Below, one piece after another: positions 1 through 11,345 of a DNA stretch of 64,000 nucleotides (position 1 is the first letter of the stretch; the number at the start of each line of letters is the position of its first letter). Under the pieces are notes generated by a model. The model saw nothing but the letters and a program-made list of their open reading frames with translations. It had not been told where the DNA came from and searched no databases. The position numbers were made by a program, and so were the translations under genes. Origin of the DNA: Spirodela intermedia (Eukaryota; Streptophyta; Magnoliopsida; Alismatales; Araceae); NCBI GenBank assembly GCA_902729315.2, contig LR746264.1, positions 3,761,878 to 3,825,877 of the forward strand, written 5' to 3'.

Positions 1-2251
1 CGCCGTCCTCAAGGTGGTTGACGCTGCATTCGCCTGTGATCTTCTGGTTCTACGTTTCCCCTTTCCTTTTCTCGGTTCCCTTGCATGTGGATTTCCTTGC
101 CGGCGTGGGAATTTAGGGGAGCGGAGTTTCCGTTCGCTCGGGGTTTCACCAGCATTTCTGTTCTCGGTCTTCGTTTTCTGTCGGTTTGAACCTCTTGGAA
201 GGGGTTTTCATAGATTTTAACCCTCTTTTTATAGTCACACATACGGATTTTTTTGGATCGGACTAAACATTTTGAACGCATTTCTTCGAGACTGATCTTT
301 TTTCGGAGGTTTCCGTCTCTCAGCATCTCTGCGAGGAGTACTGTGTCGGACAGCAATCTGATGCTCTCCTTTGGCCGAATCTCCCGGCGATGGAATTTCA
401 GCTTTTCCCTTGCAAAGGGGATCGTGCAGGCCTATGCGCATGATTCTCAGGAATTTTTTTCATACAATTAAAGTACCATATCGGTTATATAATCTTCTGA
501 ATTTGGATCGATTAGCGATGATCGAAAACTGCAGGAGATCAGAATCGAACTAATTGAATTGGGACAGCCTTTTCTTATATCTGTTCATTCTGTCTCTCTT
601 GTTTCAAGGTGAGGGACTGGTACTTGGACTCCTTCCGCGATCTTCGGTCCTTCCCAGATATCAGAGATGCCAGCGACGAGTTAGCTTTCACAGACATGAT
701 TGGGATGATCATGGTCAGACACAAGGACGTGGTGCCTACAATGGCTTTAGGCGTTCAGCAGCTGAAGAAAGACTTGAGACCGAAGGCTGCATCCAGTGAC
801 CTGGAGGAAATCCAGAATTTCCTCGATCGCTTTTACTTGTCAAGAATTGGGATCCGCATGCTTATCGGTTAGTTCTTCACCAATTTTCCTCTTTTTTTTC
901 TGCGTGTTCTTTCCTTTTATGGAAAATTTCGATGGGATTTTGTTGAAATATTTCCTTTTTTGTTGCGGGGGGGGGGGTTATAAAAATACAGGGCAGCATG
1001 TTGCTCTGCATGATTCAGACGCAGAACCCGGCTGCGTTGGCCAAATCAACTCCAAGATGTCGCCTATTCATGTGGCTCAGATAGCCAGTGAGGATGCACG
1101 TGCTGTCTGCATGCGGGCATATGGCGATGCTCCTGATGTTAATATCTATGGAGATCCCAATTTCACCTTCCCGTTAAGTTTCTCTCTCTCTCTCTCTAGG
1201 TTTTGAAAAATAATTATTTAATAAAAACTTTGAGATTGAAACAAATTAACATTCCAATCTGTTCAATTCGTAATCCTTCAAGAAGCCATTTAACTTGGGA
1301 AAATTTAAATTACTTTAATAAATTTTAATATTGAATATTAAAAAAATTATGTATGATTTGACCCTGTTTTTTTGTGTATCAGTTACGTGGCTTCACACCT
1401 GCACCTCATGATGTTTGAACTAGTCAAGAACTCCCTGCGCGCAGTTCAGGAACGATACGTGAATTCTGACAGAGATGCGCCTCCAGTTAGGATCATAGTA
1501 GCCGACGGCGAGGAGGATGTCACAATCAAGGTAACCGATATTTCTGCGAGTAATTAGTCGAAAAAATAGAAAAATTAAAATCAGCTCCTAGATTTTTATT
1601 TTTATTTTCTTGTTATGGTCATAATTTCTGTTCACATGCAGATTTCAGACGAGGGCGGTGGCATACCGAGAAGCGGCCTTTCTAAGCTGTTCACATATCT
1701 TTATAGTACGGCAGAAGCTCCCCAGTATGAGTACCATAACAAGGTGAACAACGGGGTTACCATGGCTGGATATGGATACGGGCTTCCCATTAGTCGTCTC
1801 TATGCGCGGTATTTTGGCGGTGATCTTCAGATTATCTCCATGGAAGGATATGGTGCGTAGATCTTTGCTATAAATAGACTCCCAGTTCTTCCCTCTATAT
1901 TCTGTCTTAATTTTTCCATTTAATTATTGCATGACTCCCATGGTAAATCTGATATTTATTATTTATATAAATTCATAGTGAAATATTTTCCATAGCTATT
2001 CTCATTTTCACTAGGCTTTCTGAAATGGGTTTGATGAAATATTATGAACTAGCCCAGCATCAGCTTCCATAAATACACATAATTTCTCCAAAGTTTCGTC
2101 ACTAACTTGTGCTTATATTGATGATTAATATTCATAATTCATCAGATACATCTGCTAAAACCAAGGTTCCAATCCGTCTCTCCCTGTGGCAGGAACCGAC
2201 GCCTACCTCCATCTGTCTCGCCCGGGAGATTCCCAAGAACCATTGCCATGA
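1..2251 (+). CDS. PDK: Pyruvate dehydrogenase (acetyl-transferring) kinase, mitochondrial; 3' part of gene
   Basis: This kinase phosphorylates the E1-alpha subunit of the mitochondrial pyruvate dehydrogenase complex and switches it off. The gene is cut by the window edge: bases 2-13 encode A-V-L-K, the end of the upstream exon, followed by a GT donor at 14. Exons: 1-13, 609-867, 992-1172, 1383-1530, 1642-1852, 2193-2251 (TGA), all GT-AG and in phase. The product matches plant PDK from [11 protein letters not shown] to the C-terminus [10 protein letters not shown]...SQEPLP. GHKL ATPase motifs are present: the N-box in [11 protein letters not shown], the G1 box [10 protein letters not shown] and the G2 box GYGYGLP. 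The loop before G2 ([13 protein letters not shown]) differs from the Arabidopsis loop as I remember it. Identification is firm; only the N-terminal exon is missing. Confidence 0.95.
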
Positions 2252-3120
2252 ATCGTCCGCCTGGTCCATCTCTCCCCGCTCAAATGCCCGCCGGTTCATG
2301 TAATATATATATATATATATATATGGCTTAATGGGCATTTATTTATTTATTCATTCATATAGTTTTTGCCTAATTTTCTCAGATATTTATCGCCATGACC
2401 TCCTCTTGGGCCCTTGGAAGAGAGAGGAATCTTCTCTGATCTCCAGTTTTTCGCCCCTCTTTTAGTCCATTTGTATAGAAATATTGGTCCTGAATCCAAT
2501 ATCACCGTTGACTTTATATGCATGTGTGCATATATATTTGTATATGTTTACCTTTAATCCCAGATCATCGAATGTATGACATTTTCCATGTTTGTGATGG
2601 TGGTGGTGTTCTTCGGAGGCCCAATAAGGGTCTTCGTGACGGAGGGCCCTTTGACGTTGAGACGTAGAGGAGGATCCAAGTAGGCCCAATAAGGGTCTTC
2701 TTGACGACCGCTGACTCATTCGTTGACTTTGACGGATGAAATCGCCATATTTGGCAAGATACCTCTTTTCGGAACATGACGACTCTTTGACTTTATCTTC
2801 TTCCCCCGGCCGGTGCAACAGAGAGGTAGCTAAAGAGAGAGATAGAGAGACAGAGAGAGGGGCACACCGGTCGTGCTTAAAATAGCAAAGGGGGCATGGG
2901 AGGCCGGCGACCATGGACGACCCGGGGAGAGGAGGACCACGGTTGTGAACGTTTGGCTGGTAATAGTCTACGGTGGAGGAGACAGAGAGAGAAAGAAGAA
3001 GATATCGCCTCTGGTATATAGCCAGGGAGGATCCCCCTTCCATCCACCCTCACTCCCCTTCCTGGGTTTCTCTTGAGGGGGGGCTCCATCTTCTTCTTCT
3101 TCTTCTTCTTCGTGTTCAGG
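2252..3120. other. Spacer between PDK and PME
   Basis: No gene seen. It holds the PDK 3' UTR, an (AT)n run at 2302-2325, a short direct repeat (about 2617-2635 and 2683-2701, sharing GGCCCAATAAGGGTCTTC), and the likely PME promoter and leader. The leader is rich in GAGA (2836-2860) and ends in a CTT-rich run just before the ATG. Open frames on the minus strand here lack any recognisable family. Confidence 0.6.
2302..2325. repeat. (AT)n microsatellite
   Basis: About twelve AT units, 50 bp after the PDK stop codon. Confidence 0.9.
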
Positions 3121-4955
3121 ATGGGAGCGGGGAAGAAGATCGCCGTCTTCGGCCTCACGCTGGTGGCGGTGGTGGCGGTCGTCGTGGGGGTCGTCGCCGC
3201 CGTGATGTGGTCCCACCGGAAGGTCGGCGACGACTTCGCCGTCCCCAGCGGCCCCGCCGGCGACGGCAGCGGCGGAATCGCCGCCGCGACGACGTCGAAG
3301 AGCATCGAGGCAATGTGCGCCGTCACGGACTACCGGAACGAGTGCGAGAAGAGCCTCCGCGCCGCCCTCGGCGGTAACGGCACCGCAGTGAGTATCAAGG
3401 AGATGGTGAAGGCGGCGGTTCAGGTCACCCTCGAGGCCTCTCGGACCGCGGCGGAACAGGCCGCCGGCGTGGTCAACGGCACCGTTGACGGGAGGCAGAA
3501 GGCGGCGCTGGCGGACTGCAAGCAGCTGCTCCAGGACGCCGTCGACGAGCTGCAGGACATCTTCTCCGGCGTTGACCTCTCCGCCGGTGGGAACCTGACG
3601 GCGAGGTCCGACGACGTGAAGACCTGGCTCAGCGCCGTCATATCCTACCAGCAGACCTGCCTCGACGGGGTTGACCACCCGGAGCTGAAGGCCCAAGTGG
3701 AGAAGATCATCGCCGACGCCGCCGCGTTGACCAGCAACGCCCTCGCTATCGTCACCGAGGTCGCCGCTACCCTGCAGAGCCTGGAGGGTCTCCAACTCTC
3801 CGGGATGATACCCAAGATGCAGAGGCGCCTCCTCGCCGAAGGCGGCGCCGCCTTCCCGGAATGGTTCTCCGCAGGGGACCGCCGGCTGCTGGCGGCGGTC
3901 AACAGGGGCGCTGCCCGGCCGAACGCGGTTGTGGCGAAGGACGGCAGTGGCGACTTCAAGACCATCAACGCCGCCCTCGCCGCCATCCCCAAGGACCACC
4001 GTGGGCGCTATGTCATCTACGTCAAAGCCGGCGTCTACCAGGAGAACGTCATCGTCACCAAAAGCATGGTCAACGTCTTCATGTACGGCGACGGTTCCCG
4101 CCGCTCCATCGTCTCCGGGCACAAGAACTTCGTCGACGGCACCCCCACCTTCCAAACCGCCACCTTCGGTCCCTCCTCTCTCTCTAACATCTCTCTAATC
4201 CCTCTCTCTCTAAACACTCTCTTTCTCTCTAACATCCCACTATCTTTTAATCTGGTGCAGCGGCGATAGGGAACGGGTTTGTGGCGAAGTCAATGGGGTT
4301 CAGGAACACGGCGGGGCCGGAGAAGCACCAGGCGGTGGCGCTGAGGGTGCAGTCGGACATGGCGGCGTTCTTCAACTGCAGGATGGACGGCTACCAGGAC
4401 ACGCTCTACGCGCAGACCCACCGCCAGTTCTACCGGAACTGCGTCGTCTCCGGCACCGTTGACTTCATCTTCGGCGACTCCGCCACCGTCTTGCAGAACT
4501 GCCTGATCATCGTCCGCCGCCCTCTGGACAACCAGCAAAACACCATCACCGCCCATGGCCGCACCGATCGGAGGGAGACCACCGGATTGGTCATCCACAA
4601 CTGCAGGATTGTGCCGGAGAGGAAGCTCGTTCCTCTGCGATTCAAGATCCCCAGCTATCTTGGAAGGCCGTGGAAGGAGTACTCGAGGACGGTGATCATG
4701 GAGTCAACGATCGGGGACTTCATCAGGAAGGAGGGGTGGCTGCCGTGGGCCGGCGACTTCGCCCTGAAGACGCTGTATTATGCAGAATACGGGAATAGAG
4801 GCGCCGGCGCCGCCACAGCCGGGAGGGTTGACTGGCCGGGGTTCAGGGTCATCGGCCGGAAGGAGGCGGCCCAGTTCACCGTCGGCAGCTTCATCCAGGG
4901 AGATCGCTGGATCCGCTACACCGGCGCTCCCTACATTCTAGGGTTCCGCCGCTGA
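3121..4955 (+). CDS. Pectinesterase (pectin methylesterase) with PMEI-like pro-domain
   Basis: It removes methyl esters from cell-wall homogalacturonan. Two exons, 3121-4168 and 4261-4955, give 580 residues; the GT-AG intron is CT-rich and falls after the TATF motif, and the join restores AAIGNGFVAKSMGFRNTAG. An N-terminal signal anchor (residues about 5-28) is followed by a PMEI-like domain (about 60-215) with spaced Cys. Two RRLL motifs (235-238, 254-257) are the usual type-I PME processing sites. The catalytic domain starts near 266. The expected catalytic residues are visible: Gln about 373 (QAVALR), Gln395-Asp396 (GYQDTLY), Asp417 (DFIFG) and the Arg in LGRPWKEYSR. The ATG at 3121 is the first in frame. 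It is GC-rich, and its neighbour downstream is a convergent polygalacturonase. Confidence 0.95.
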
Positions 4956-5411
4956 GGACCCATCCCTCCGCCGCCAACGCCGCCGCTGAAACGAGGCGAG
5001 GATCGGGTTTGGAGGATAGAGAGACACACAGAGAGATGAAAGATCGAGATGAGAGAGAAGGATCAAGATGAGAGAGAGAGAAAGAGATGAGGGCAATAAG
5101 AACAAGGTTTCCATACTCGTCTTACGTACATAAACGTTGCATGCATGGAGTGGGTTCCATGGAATCGGTTCTCTCGCCAGTCCGTGGATATGTATGCATC
5201 ACCAACGTGGTGATCGAAGTAACCATCTGCTCCTTGAATTTGATGAATCAATCAGTTATTTATTTTCCTTGATATTTTTGTTTCTTCACATTGACAACCA
5301 CAACGTAAAATATTAATTACTTCAATTAATGAGAATTCTTGAAGGACTCAAATTAATGCGTGATGATTGGATATTCCATTTACTTAAATACCAGTTTTAA
5401 TTTCATTTTTT

Positions 5412-5714
5412 ATTTTTTAATCTACGACAATCCAATGCTGAAATGTAATTCCTTTGAATTTTAATTTACCATCAAATTTTCAGTAATATACTACACTCTA
5501 ATATATGAATATTATGGGAAATAAAAGTGAAAAAATGGTTTACAACCAAATTTGAATATTTAATTCCGTTAAATAGGATTTTTAGTTTCAATGAAAATTT
5601 TTAATTTAGGATAATCCAATGCTGAAACATAAGTAGTTTGAATTTTTAATTTATCATCATATTTTCAACAGTATATTTTATTCTAGTTTATGCATATTTT
5701 GGGAAATAAAAGCG
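5412..5714. repeat. Imperfect tandem duplication, about 185-bp period
   Basis: Two diverged copies, about 5412-5530 and 5597-5714. Shared landmarks in order are ATCCAATGCTGAAA, TTGAATTTTAATTTA, a TCAAATTTTCA-like block and GGGAAATAAAAG. It is non-coding and AT-rich. Confidence 0.7.
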
Positions 5715-6413
5715 TACTGGGTGTGATTAATAGACACGATTTGCTTTTATGCACCACTTTTTTTTTTTTATAGTGAAATATCACTTATTTGACTTTTACG
5801 TTGACCGTTTATCTGTTTAAAATTAATTATTCATATTCACGTAATTATTATCTTATTGAGGAAAAAAAATCCGGATAAAATGCAAAGCTAGGCCGGCCAA
5901 CATTATATTGGCATTAAAATCATTTCAATCGAATTGTTTTTATAAGGGTAATAAGGGCGGATCTTCTGGGAATAAAAATCTCCACCAAATTTAACTAAAT
6001 GAAGTAAAATATATAAACATATATATTTTTATATATTTATGATAATTTACACTTTATCATGAACTACCACGATTACATGCTCAATTGAAGATGATTAAGC
6101 ATAGATTAAGACAAACATGGTCATCAATTGTGTGCATTTTCCAAGTTGTTTTAAATAAAATATTATATATTTTTACTACCGTGATCCCTTGCTTAACCAT
6201 GAAAAACGTAGAATATTAACATTATTTATTCAGCTAATACTTGTAATGATCAAAGTGTAGAATCAATGCTCGCCAATAAATATTACTAGTCAAGAATACC
6301 GAAACAACATCAACCTTGTCATTGAGAAAGGTATAACATAAAATACAGGAGAATTCAGAGCAAAACTTTCGTCCAGTCTCTAACAAATGACGTCGTCCTA
6401 TCTTGAATCGTTG

Positions 6414-6448
6414 AAGAGAGAGAGGGAGAGAGAGAGAGAGAGAGAGAG
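6414..6448. repeat. (GA)n array abutting the polygalacturonase stop codon
   Basis: The array ends one base from the TGA (6450-6452 on the plus strand). The mRNA would read TGA-CCTCTCTCT. Confidence 0.9.
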
Positions 6449-6449
6449 G

Positions 6450-7936
6450 TCATAGACAAGAAGCGGGGATCACGGTGCCTTTGGTCCGTCCTCGAACGTT
6501 AGAGCATGAGGAGACCACATTCTCCTTCCGATTGACGTAAACGAGGTTGATGTCGATCAGCTGGATGTCCTCACAGGGCTCGGCCTCGCTGCAGGAGAGA
6601 TTAATGGCGACCTTCGTGGACGAGGACCCACTGATGTTCTGAAACCTCACGTTGCTGATCTTCACTTCGGACGGAGTCTGCATCCAGAAGGAGGTAACAA
6701 CAAGAAGAAGAAACCCTAGAAGAAGAAGAAGATGACGAAGATGACGAAGATGACGTTGCTACCTTGTGTTCGCAGTTCTTCTCCGGGCAGTAGTGCTGAT
6801 CAATGATGATGGGATTCCTGACCTCGCTCATGGTGATGTCCTGGAAGACGAGGTTGGCAGCTGACAGTGCGTAGGGCCTCTCCCAGGTCTTGATCCTCAC
6901 TCCATTATCTGTCCTCGTGAGGTTGGAGCCCATCACTGTAACTCCGGCGACCGCCTCGTCACCGGCAGAACCTCCCAAGCTCCCCACGCTGAATCCGTGC
7001 CCCGGCCCGCAGACCACGCCGGAGACGACGACTCCGCTGTTTCCGCCGCCGATGGAGACGCAGTCGTCGCCGGTGCCGATGACGCTGTCGGCGATCTTCA
7101 CTCCGGCAGAGTCTCCGATGTGGACGCCGTCCGTGTTCGGGCTCTCCGCCGGCGCCGTTATCTCCAGCCCCCGCAGTGTCAGGTTGTTGCAGGCGAAGAC
7201 ATGGAGGTGGAACTGCTTGCTGTTTATCGATCTGATCTTCTCCACCGTCGAGTTGCTCAAGTAGTTGAAGCTCACCGACTGCCCACAGAAAAAGATCGTC
7301 GATTTTCATCTCCCAAGGGAAAAAACGCCATGGAAGAAATCATTTCTGGTTTGTGATTACGTGGGGGGCCCTGCGGGGGCAGTTCTTGGCTCTGACGCAG
7401 TCCCAGGTGGCGCCGCCGCGGCCGTCCAAGGTGCCGCCGCCGGCGAGGAGGAGGCGGTCGACGTGGTTGAAGGCGATCCATTCGTCCTTGTCGGCGGGGA
7501 AAGAGTGGAGATCCGGCGGCGCCGCCACCGTCCCCTCCATCTCCACCGCGACCGGGCCATTGCAGGGTCCTGAGAAGTCCACAGGGTAGAGGAAGAAGGT
7601 CCCATTAGGGATCACCATCTTCGATCCTCCTGCCTGCTCGCACGCCGCCGCCCACGCCGCCAGGAAGGCCTTTGTCCCGAGGAAGAAGACTATCATTTTT
7701 ATTTTTTTACCCACAAAAAACCATGCTAAATCGATGAATCAAAGCATAGTTTCGGGGGGGGGGGGGGTTATTGGAATCAAACCAGATCTCACCTTCGAGT
7801 CGTCTGTTTCGCCGTCGGCCACCGCGCCGAAGGCCTTCACGTTGAACTGCGCCGCCGCCCCCGCCGGCGGCTGCGCAGCGCCATCGCCGCCGGAAACGAA
7901 GAGTAACAGCAACAGAAGGCAAACTCTGGAAGCCAT
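6450..7936 (-). CDS. Polygalacturonase (GH28), secreted
   Basis: It hydrolyses alpha-1,4-galacturonan in de-esterified pectin. Four exons on the minus strand: 7936-7793, 7669-7361, 7278-6763, 6677-6450. All introns are GT-AG in phase 0, and the product is 398 residues. It begins with a signal peptide (MASRVCLLLLLLFVSGGDGA). All four GH28 signatures are present: NTD (199-201), DD in GTGDDCVSIG (222-223), GHG in CGPGHGFSVG (His245) and RIKTW (279-281), so it should be active. The C-terminus has the usual conserved Cys pairs. The stop codon is followed at once in the mRNA by a CT array. It converges on the PME 1.5 kb away, and the two enzymes act one after the other on pectin. Whether it is endo or exo cannot be decided from sequence alone. 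Confidence 0.95.
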
Positions 7937-8782
7937 TGCGGGCCTCCAGTCCGTCTCTCTGAACTCTCCTTCCCTCTCTCTCTCTCTCGCTAGATTTTTC
8001 TCTCTTTCTCTCTCTTGACGGAGGGATGAGGAGGCTGCGGCTGGGGACTGGGTATTTGTAGGGGGTGGGGGGGTCAGCTCCGGCCATGGCGATCGGAGGA
8101 TTCAGGGGCGATTTCATCGGAGGGAACTACCATCCCCGGCGAGCTTCCGAAAAAGGCAGATTCCGGTTTTAGTGGCGGACTCAAAGCAAAAAAATCCCTT
8201 TTGGTTTGCATAATCTGATCCAATCCCCATTAAAAAATCATTCGATCTTCATCCTCAACGAATTCTGGGTCATTTAACTTCCGGAGAAGTTCTCGGCCGC
8301 CGTTGCACCGGCGGGGATGCGGCGGAGCGGCCGTTCAGGCCCGACGGTGGCCCACTGAGGCCTCCCCATTGGTCCACGTGGATCACGGGCCAGCTTGCGT
8401 CATCGCGCAGAGTTTGGCAAATATCGGATTCGGGTTTGGGTTTCGGGTATGGGAACGGGAAACCCTAATGAGGGGCGTCGGGTGGAGGAAGAAGACGATC
8501 AAATACGAAGGGGGGGAGGAAGAAGGGGGGAGGGAGGGAAAATTAGGGTTTCGAGGGAGAGAAGGTGAAACCTTCGGGAGGGAAATCAAGACAGCCGACG
8601 CCCTCCATAGCCTCGAGCTCCGAGGAATCGATCCCTCGTTGCCCTCCCAGACGTCAAAGCCACCCCCACCAGCCGGCTTCTTTGAAGGAATATCACCTCC
8701 CGGGGGACCTGTTCTGGTTTCTAGGGTTTGAGGGAGTTCCGATCTCGATCTCTTGGTGTATCTTGTCGATGTAGCGGGGGCC
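7937..8782. promoter_or_regulatory. Divergent promoter region between polygalacturonase (-) and RING/PHD-like gene (+)
   Basis: The region of about 850 bp separates two divergently transcribed genes. Next to the polygalacturonase ATG is a CT-rich plus strand (7965-8017), so its leader is GA-rich. Towards the plus-strand gene there are three telobox-like elements: AAACCCTAAT (about 8460), TTAGGGTTTC (about 8544) and CTAGGGTTTG (about 8720). Teloboxes are common just upstream of housekeeping plant genes. Transcription starts were not determined. Confidence 0.5.
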
Positions 8783-10250
8783 ATGGCGGCAGCCACGGGG
8801 ACGACGACATCGACGATGACGACGGCTTCGGTAGCGTCTGCGGGGACGAAGCGGGATCAGACGCAGTACCAGTTCTATGGGCGGGAAATGAGTGCCGCTG
8901 GCTGCGGCGGAGAGGGCTGCGTTTCCCGTAACCCATGGCCTGTCCACCATGTCCGGTACCGGAGCAACCTGTGCCGCCTCTGCACCTCTTGCGTGCTTCG
9001 CAGCCATCCGGGATCCTTCTGCCCCAAGTGTTTCGACCTGATCGACGCCTCCTGTGGACGGTCCTCTCAGCAGCAGCAGCCGCCGCTGGCCGTGGTGCAC
9101 TGCGTGAGCTGCACCTCTGTGTGCCACACCGCGTGCCTCTCGGAGGCCGAGAACGCCGCCAGCTACGTCTGCCCCAGTTGCGCCAACCCCAATGGCTACT
9201 CGTACTTCCCTCTCGACTGCGACAGCGAAGGGGATGTCTCTGCTTCGCCGAGCAAGAAGATCCGGACCTCGGATGCGGACGCCGGAGAGGAGAGCCTGCC
9301 GGTGGATGGACAGGGGAAGCGGAGGATGGACCTTGAGTCCGCAAAGGTTCTCTTGGCGGCGGCGCGGCTGGCGTCTGCGTCAATGCACAAGGCGGTTGCC
9401 GTTGCCCGAAGTGCGGCGGACAGGAAAGCAAAGGACGCCGTCGTCGCGAGGAAGAAGGCGAAGGAGATGCTCGAGAAGGTCCTCATGGCGGGGAAGAGCG
9501 AGAGGGATCAGAGGAGGCCTGAGGAACTCTCTTCAGGGCCGGCGATGCCGGAATCTCAGGGTAAGACGTCGGCGAACCTGGACAGGGCCATGTCCTCCAA
9601 GGTATCCCCGAAGAATATGCAGAATAGGGACAGAGATCGGTGGATGGGGCTACAAGATCCGACTCCCTTGGCGCAGCAGTCACCGGTGCTGGCCATCACC
9701 ATGGGCGAAGCTGGGAAAGCGCCTCTTCCGAGCAATCCCTCCGCCGCCCCCGACCTGGAGAACAAAGGTAGCCCGATGATCCCCGGAAAAATTGGGATCG
9801 TTCAAGCTTCCAAGGGCAAGTTGACAGTAGACAGCAACAGAGCCGTACGAAAAGTCGCCGCAGAGACTGGGGTGGTCGCTCGAACACCTCCAAGGAAGCA
9901 AGGTGAAGCTTCTTGCCCATCTCCGGCGATCACCATTTCTTCATTAGAATGCAATTCGCAGAAGCTATCCCATCTAAATTGGTCAAGGCCGTCAAACTCC
10001 CATTCCGGCTGTTGTATGCATGGGTTTTCCTTCTGGTCATTTGCTTGGTCACTGAAATGCTCTGTGCTCGTTTCCTACCGAGCTTTAGCTTCTGACCCAC
10101 CAATTTATGGTTCTTATTTTTCGTTTTTCTTCTTCAAGGCGGTTGTTTACATTTTATTCTGTTTGGGTTTTCACAGATTCATCGATCAGCAAGACCAGTC
10201 GCAGAGTGGTATTTACTGGATTGCCGGACAAGGCAGGCCTTCACTCGTAG
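8783..10250 (+). CDS. Cysteine-rich RING/FYVE/PHD-type zinc-finger-like protein, function unknown
   Basis: The ATG at 8783 lies in a strong context (GCCATGG). Exon 1 is 8783-9902 and exon 2 10177-10250 (GTGAAG donor, TTTTCACAG acceptor), giving 397 residues ending in VVFTGLPDKAGLHS. A Cys/His-rich region (about residues 38-140) carries two zinc-finger-like blocks, one with CRLCTSC and CPKC, the other with CVSC, CHTAC and CPSC. These are followed by a Lys/Ala-rich, probably helical segment (about 185-235) and a disordered tail. I recognise it as a land-plant RING/FYVE/PHD superfamily protein but cannot assign a reaction. If the intron is retained, the frame stays open to 10336 and adds a hydrophobic tail instead; the spliced form seems more likely. 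Nuclear location is a guess from the composition. Confidence 0.7.
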
Positions 10251-11199
10251 GTCTCCCCTGCTTCATCGTCTTCATTCTTTCTGGCGTCCCCCTGATTGTC
10301 ACCTCTCGGCCAGTGCCCGCGATCAGTTGGTGGTGAGACTGTGGAGAGGAGCAGTTTGTATCTACTTCACCTTCTCTCTTCCTCTGATGTCATGTCAGAT
10401 CTTTTGTATCTTCTCTAGGAAAGGAGGTCCTCTCCATTCTCTTGCAGTCTTGCCCAGAGCTTCAATCTGTTGATGGGGATGGCACAACATCATGCTAGGG
10501 CCTGTCCTGTCCACCGTCTCTGTTTTCATGTTCTCTGTGGAAGTTGTGGCATTGATCCCTGAGGTTGTTCATGCTCTGAAGAACTCTCGATTCATTCTCA
10601 TAACATCATGGCCTTGCATATGTTGGATATAAATGGATTCTCATTCACTTGTCCAAATGACTAGAATCTTTCTTAAACCAGGATTTAAGCATGCAAATTT
10701 ACTATTTGTGGCACATTATTTTTGGCTTCAATTTGGTTCCCTAGATGCTGTATACGTCTAGAAATAGTAAGAGTTACCAGTTTCTGTGTGACAAGTGGCA
10801 AGGGGGATGGATGGAGGGCACATTTCCTCAAAATTGTTTCTTCACAATGCCCAGAACTCTGCTGTGATCCTCTTAAGTGAACTGAGATTTCTAATGAGCA
10901 GTTCATGTTTTAAATGGCGCACTTTTTTCAATTTTTTTTTCTTCTGAGGATGTGCAGATTTGAGGTTCAAGAAAGATTTCGAGTGGATCTCGAGAGCAGG
11001 GGCTCCGATTTCCAGTGATTCAGAGGGCCTCGGAGTCAAATCTGCAGAGATCTGCCCTACGAGGTACTTTTTGTTCTATACCTATGCGTTTGAGATCTTC
11101 TTGAGCGTGGAAAAGATCTCTGAAGGGAATCGAAAGGGGGGAAATCTTCACCAATTGCCACTTCTTCCTCTCTCTGTGATGCATTCAGGGATCAGGGTC

Positions 11200-11345
11200 T
11201 TGCAGATTTGAGGTAAATTCTTTGGTTTTGGGTTGACCAATTGCTTGGTTCTCGTGGAAACAGTGGCTGGATTTAGAATTTTTTTTCGTTTGTTTGCTTG
11301 CATGCAGATTTGAGGTAAGTTCTTCGGTTTTGGATTGATCAGGCT
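11200..11345 (+). repeat. Short tandem duplication containing splice-site-like CAG-ATTTGAG-GTAA
   Basis: Copies begin at 11206 and 11308, about 102 bp apart. Both read ATTTGAGGTAA followed by TTCTTTGGTTTTGG or TTCTTCGGTTTTGG. A third, shorter match lies at 10958. Each is preceded by TGCAG. Confidence 0.65.

Larger units (their letters stand above)
4956..6449. other. AT-rich spacer between PME and polygalacturonase
   Basis: No gene seen. The PME 3' UTR is GAGA-rich to about 5100. From 5290 the sequence is very AT-rich and includes a tandem duplication (listed separately). The right end, 6414-6448, is a GA array that abuts the stop codon of the minus-strand polygalacturonase. Confidence 0.6.

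Noticed and set aside
2462-3043. 193-codon minus-strand frame in the PDK-PME spacer
   Set aside because: It crosses microsatellites and the PME leader, its composition is low-complexity (Ser/Leu runs from CT repeats) and no domain is seen.
2968-4155. 395-codon open frame on the minus strand
   Set aside because: It lies opposite the PME exon. The GC-rich third positions leave the opposite frame open, and the product has no family resemblance.
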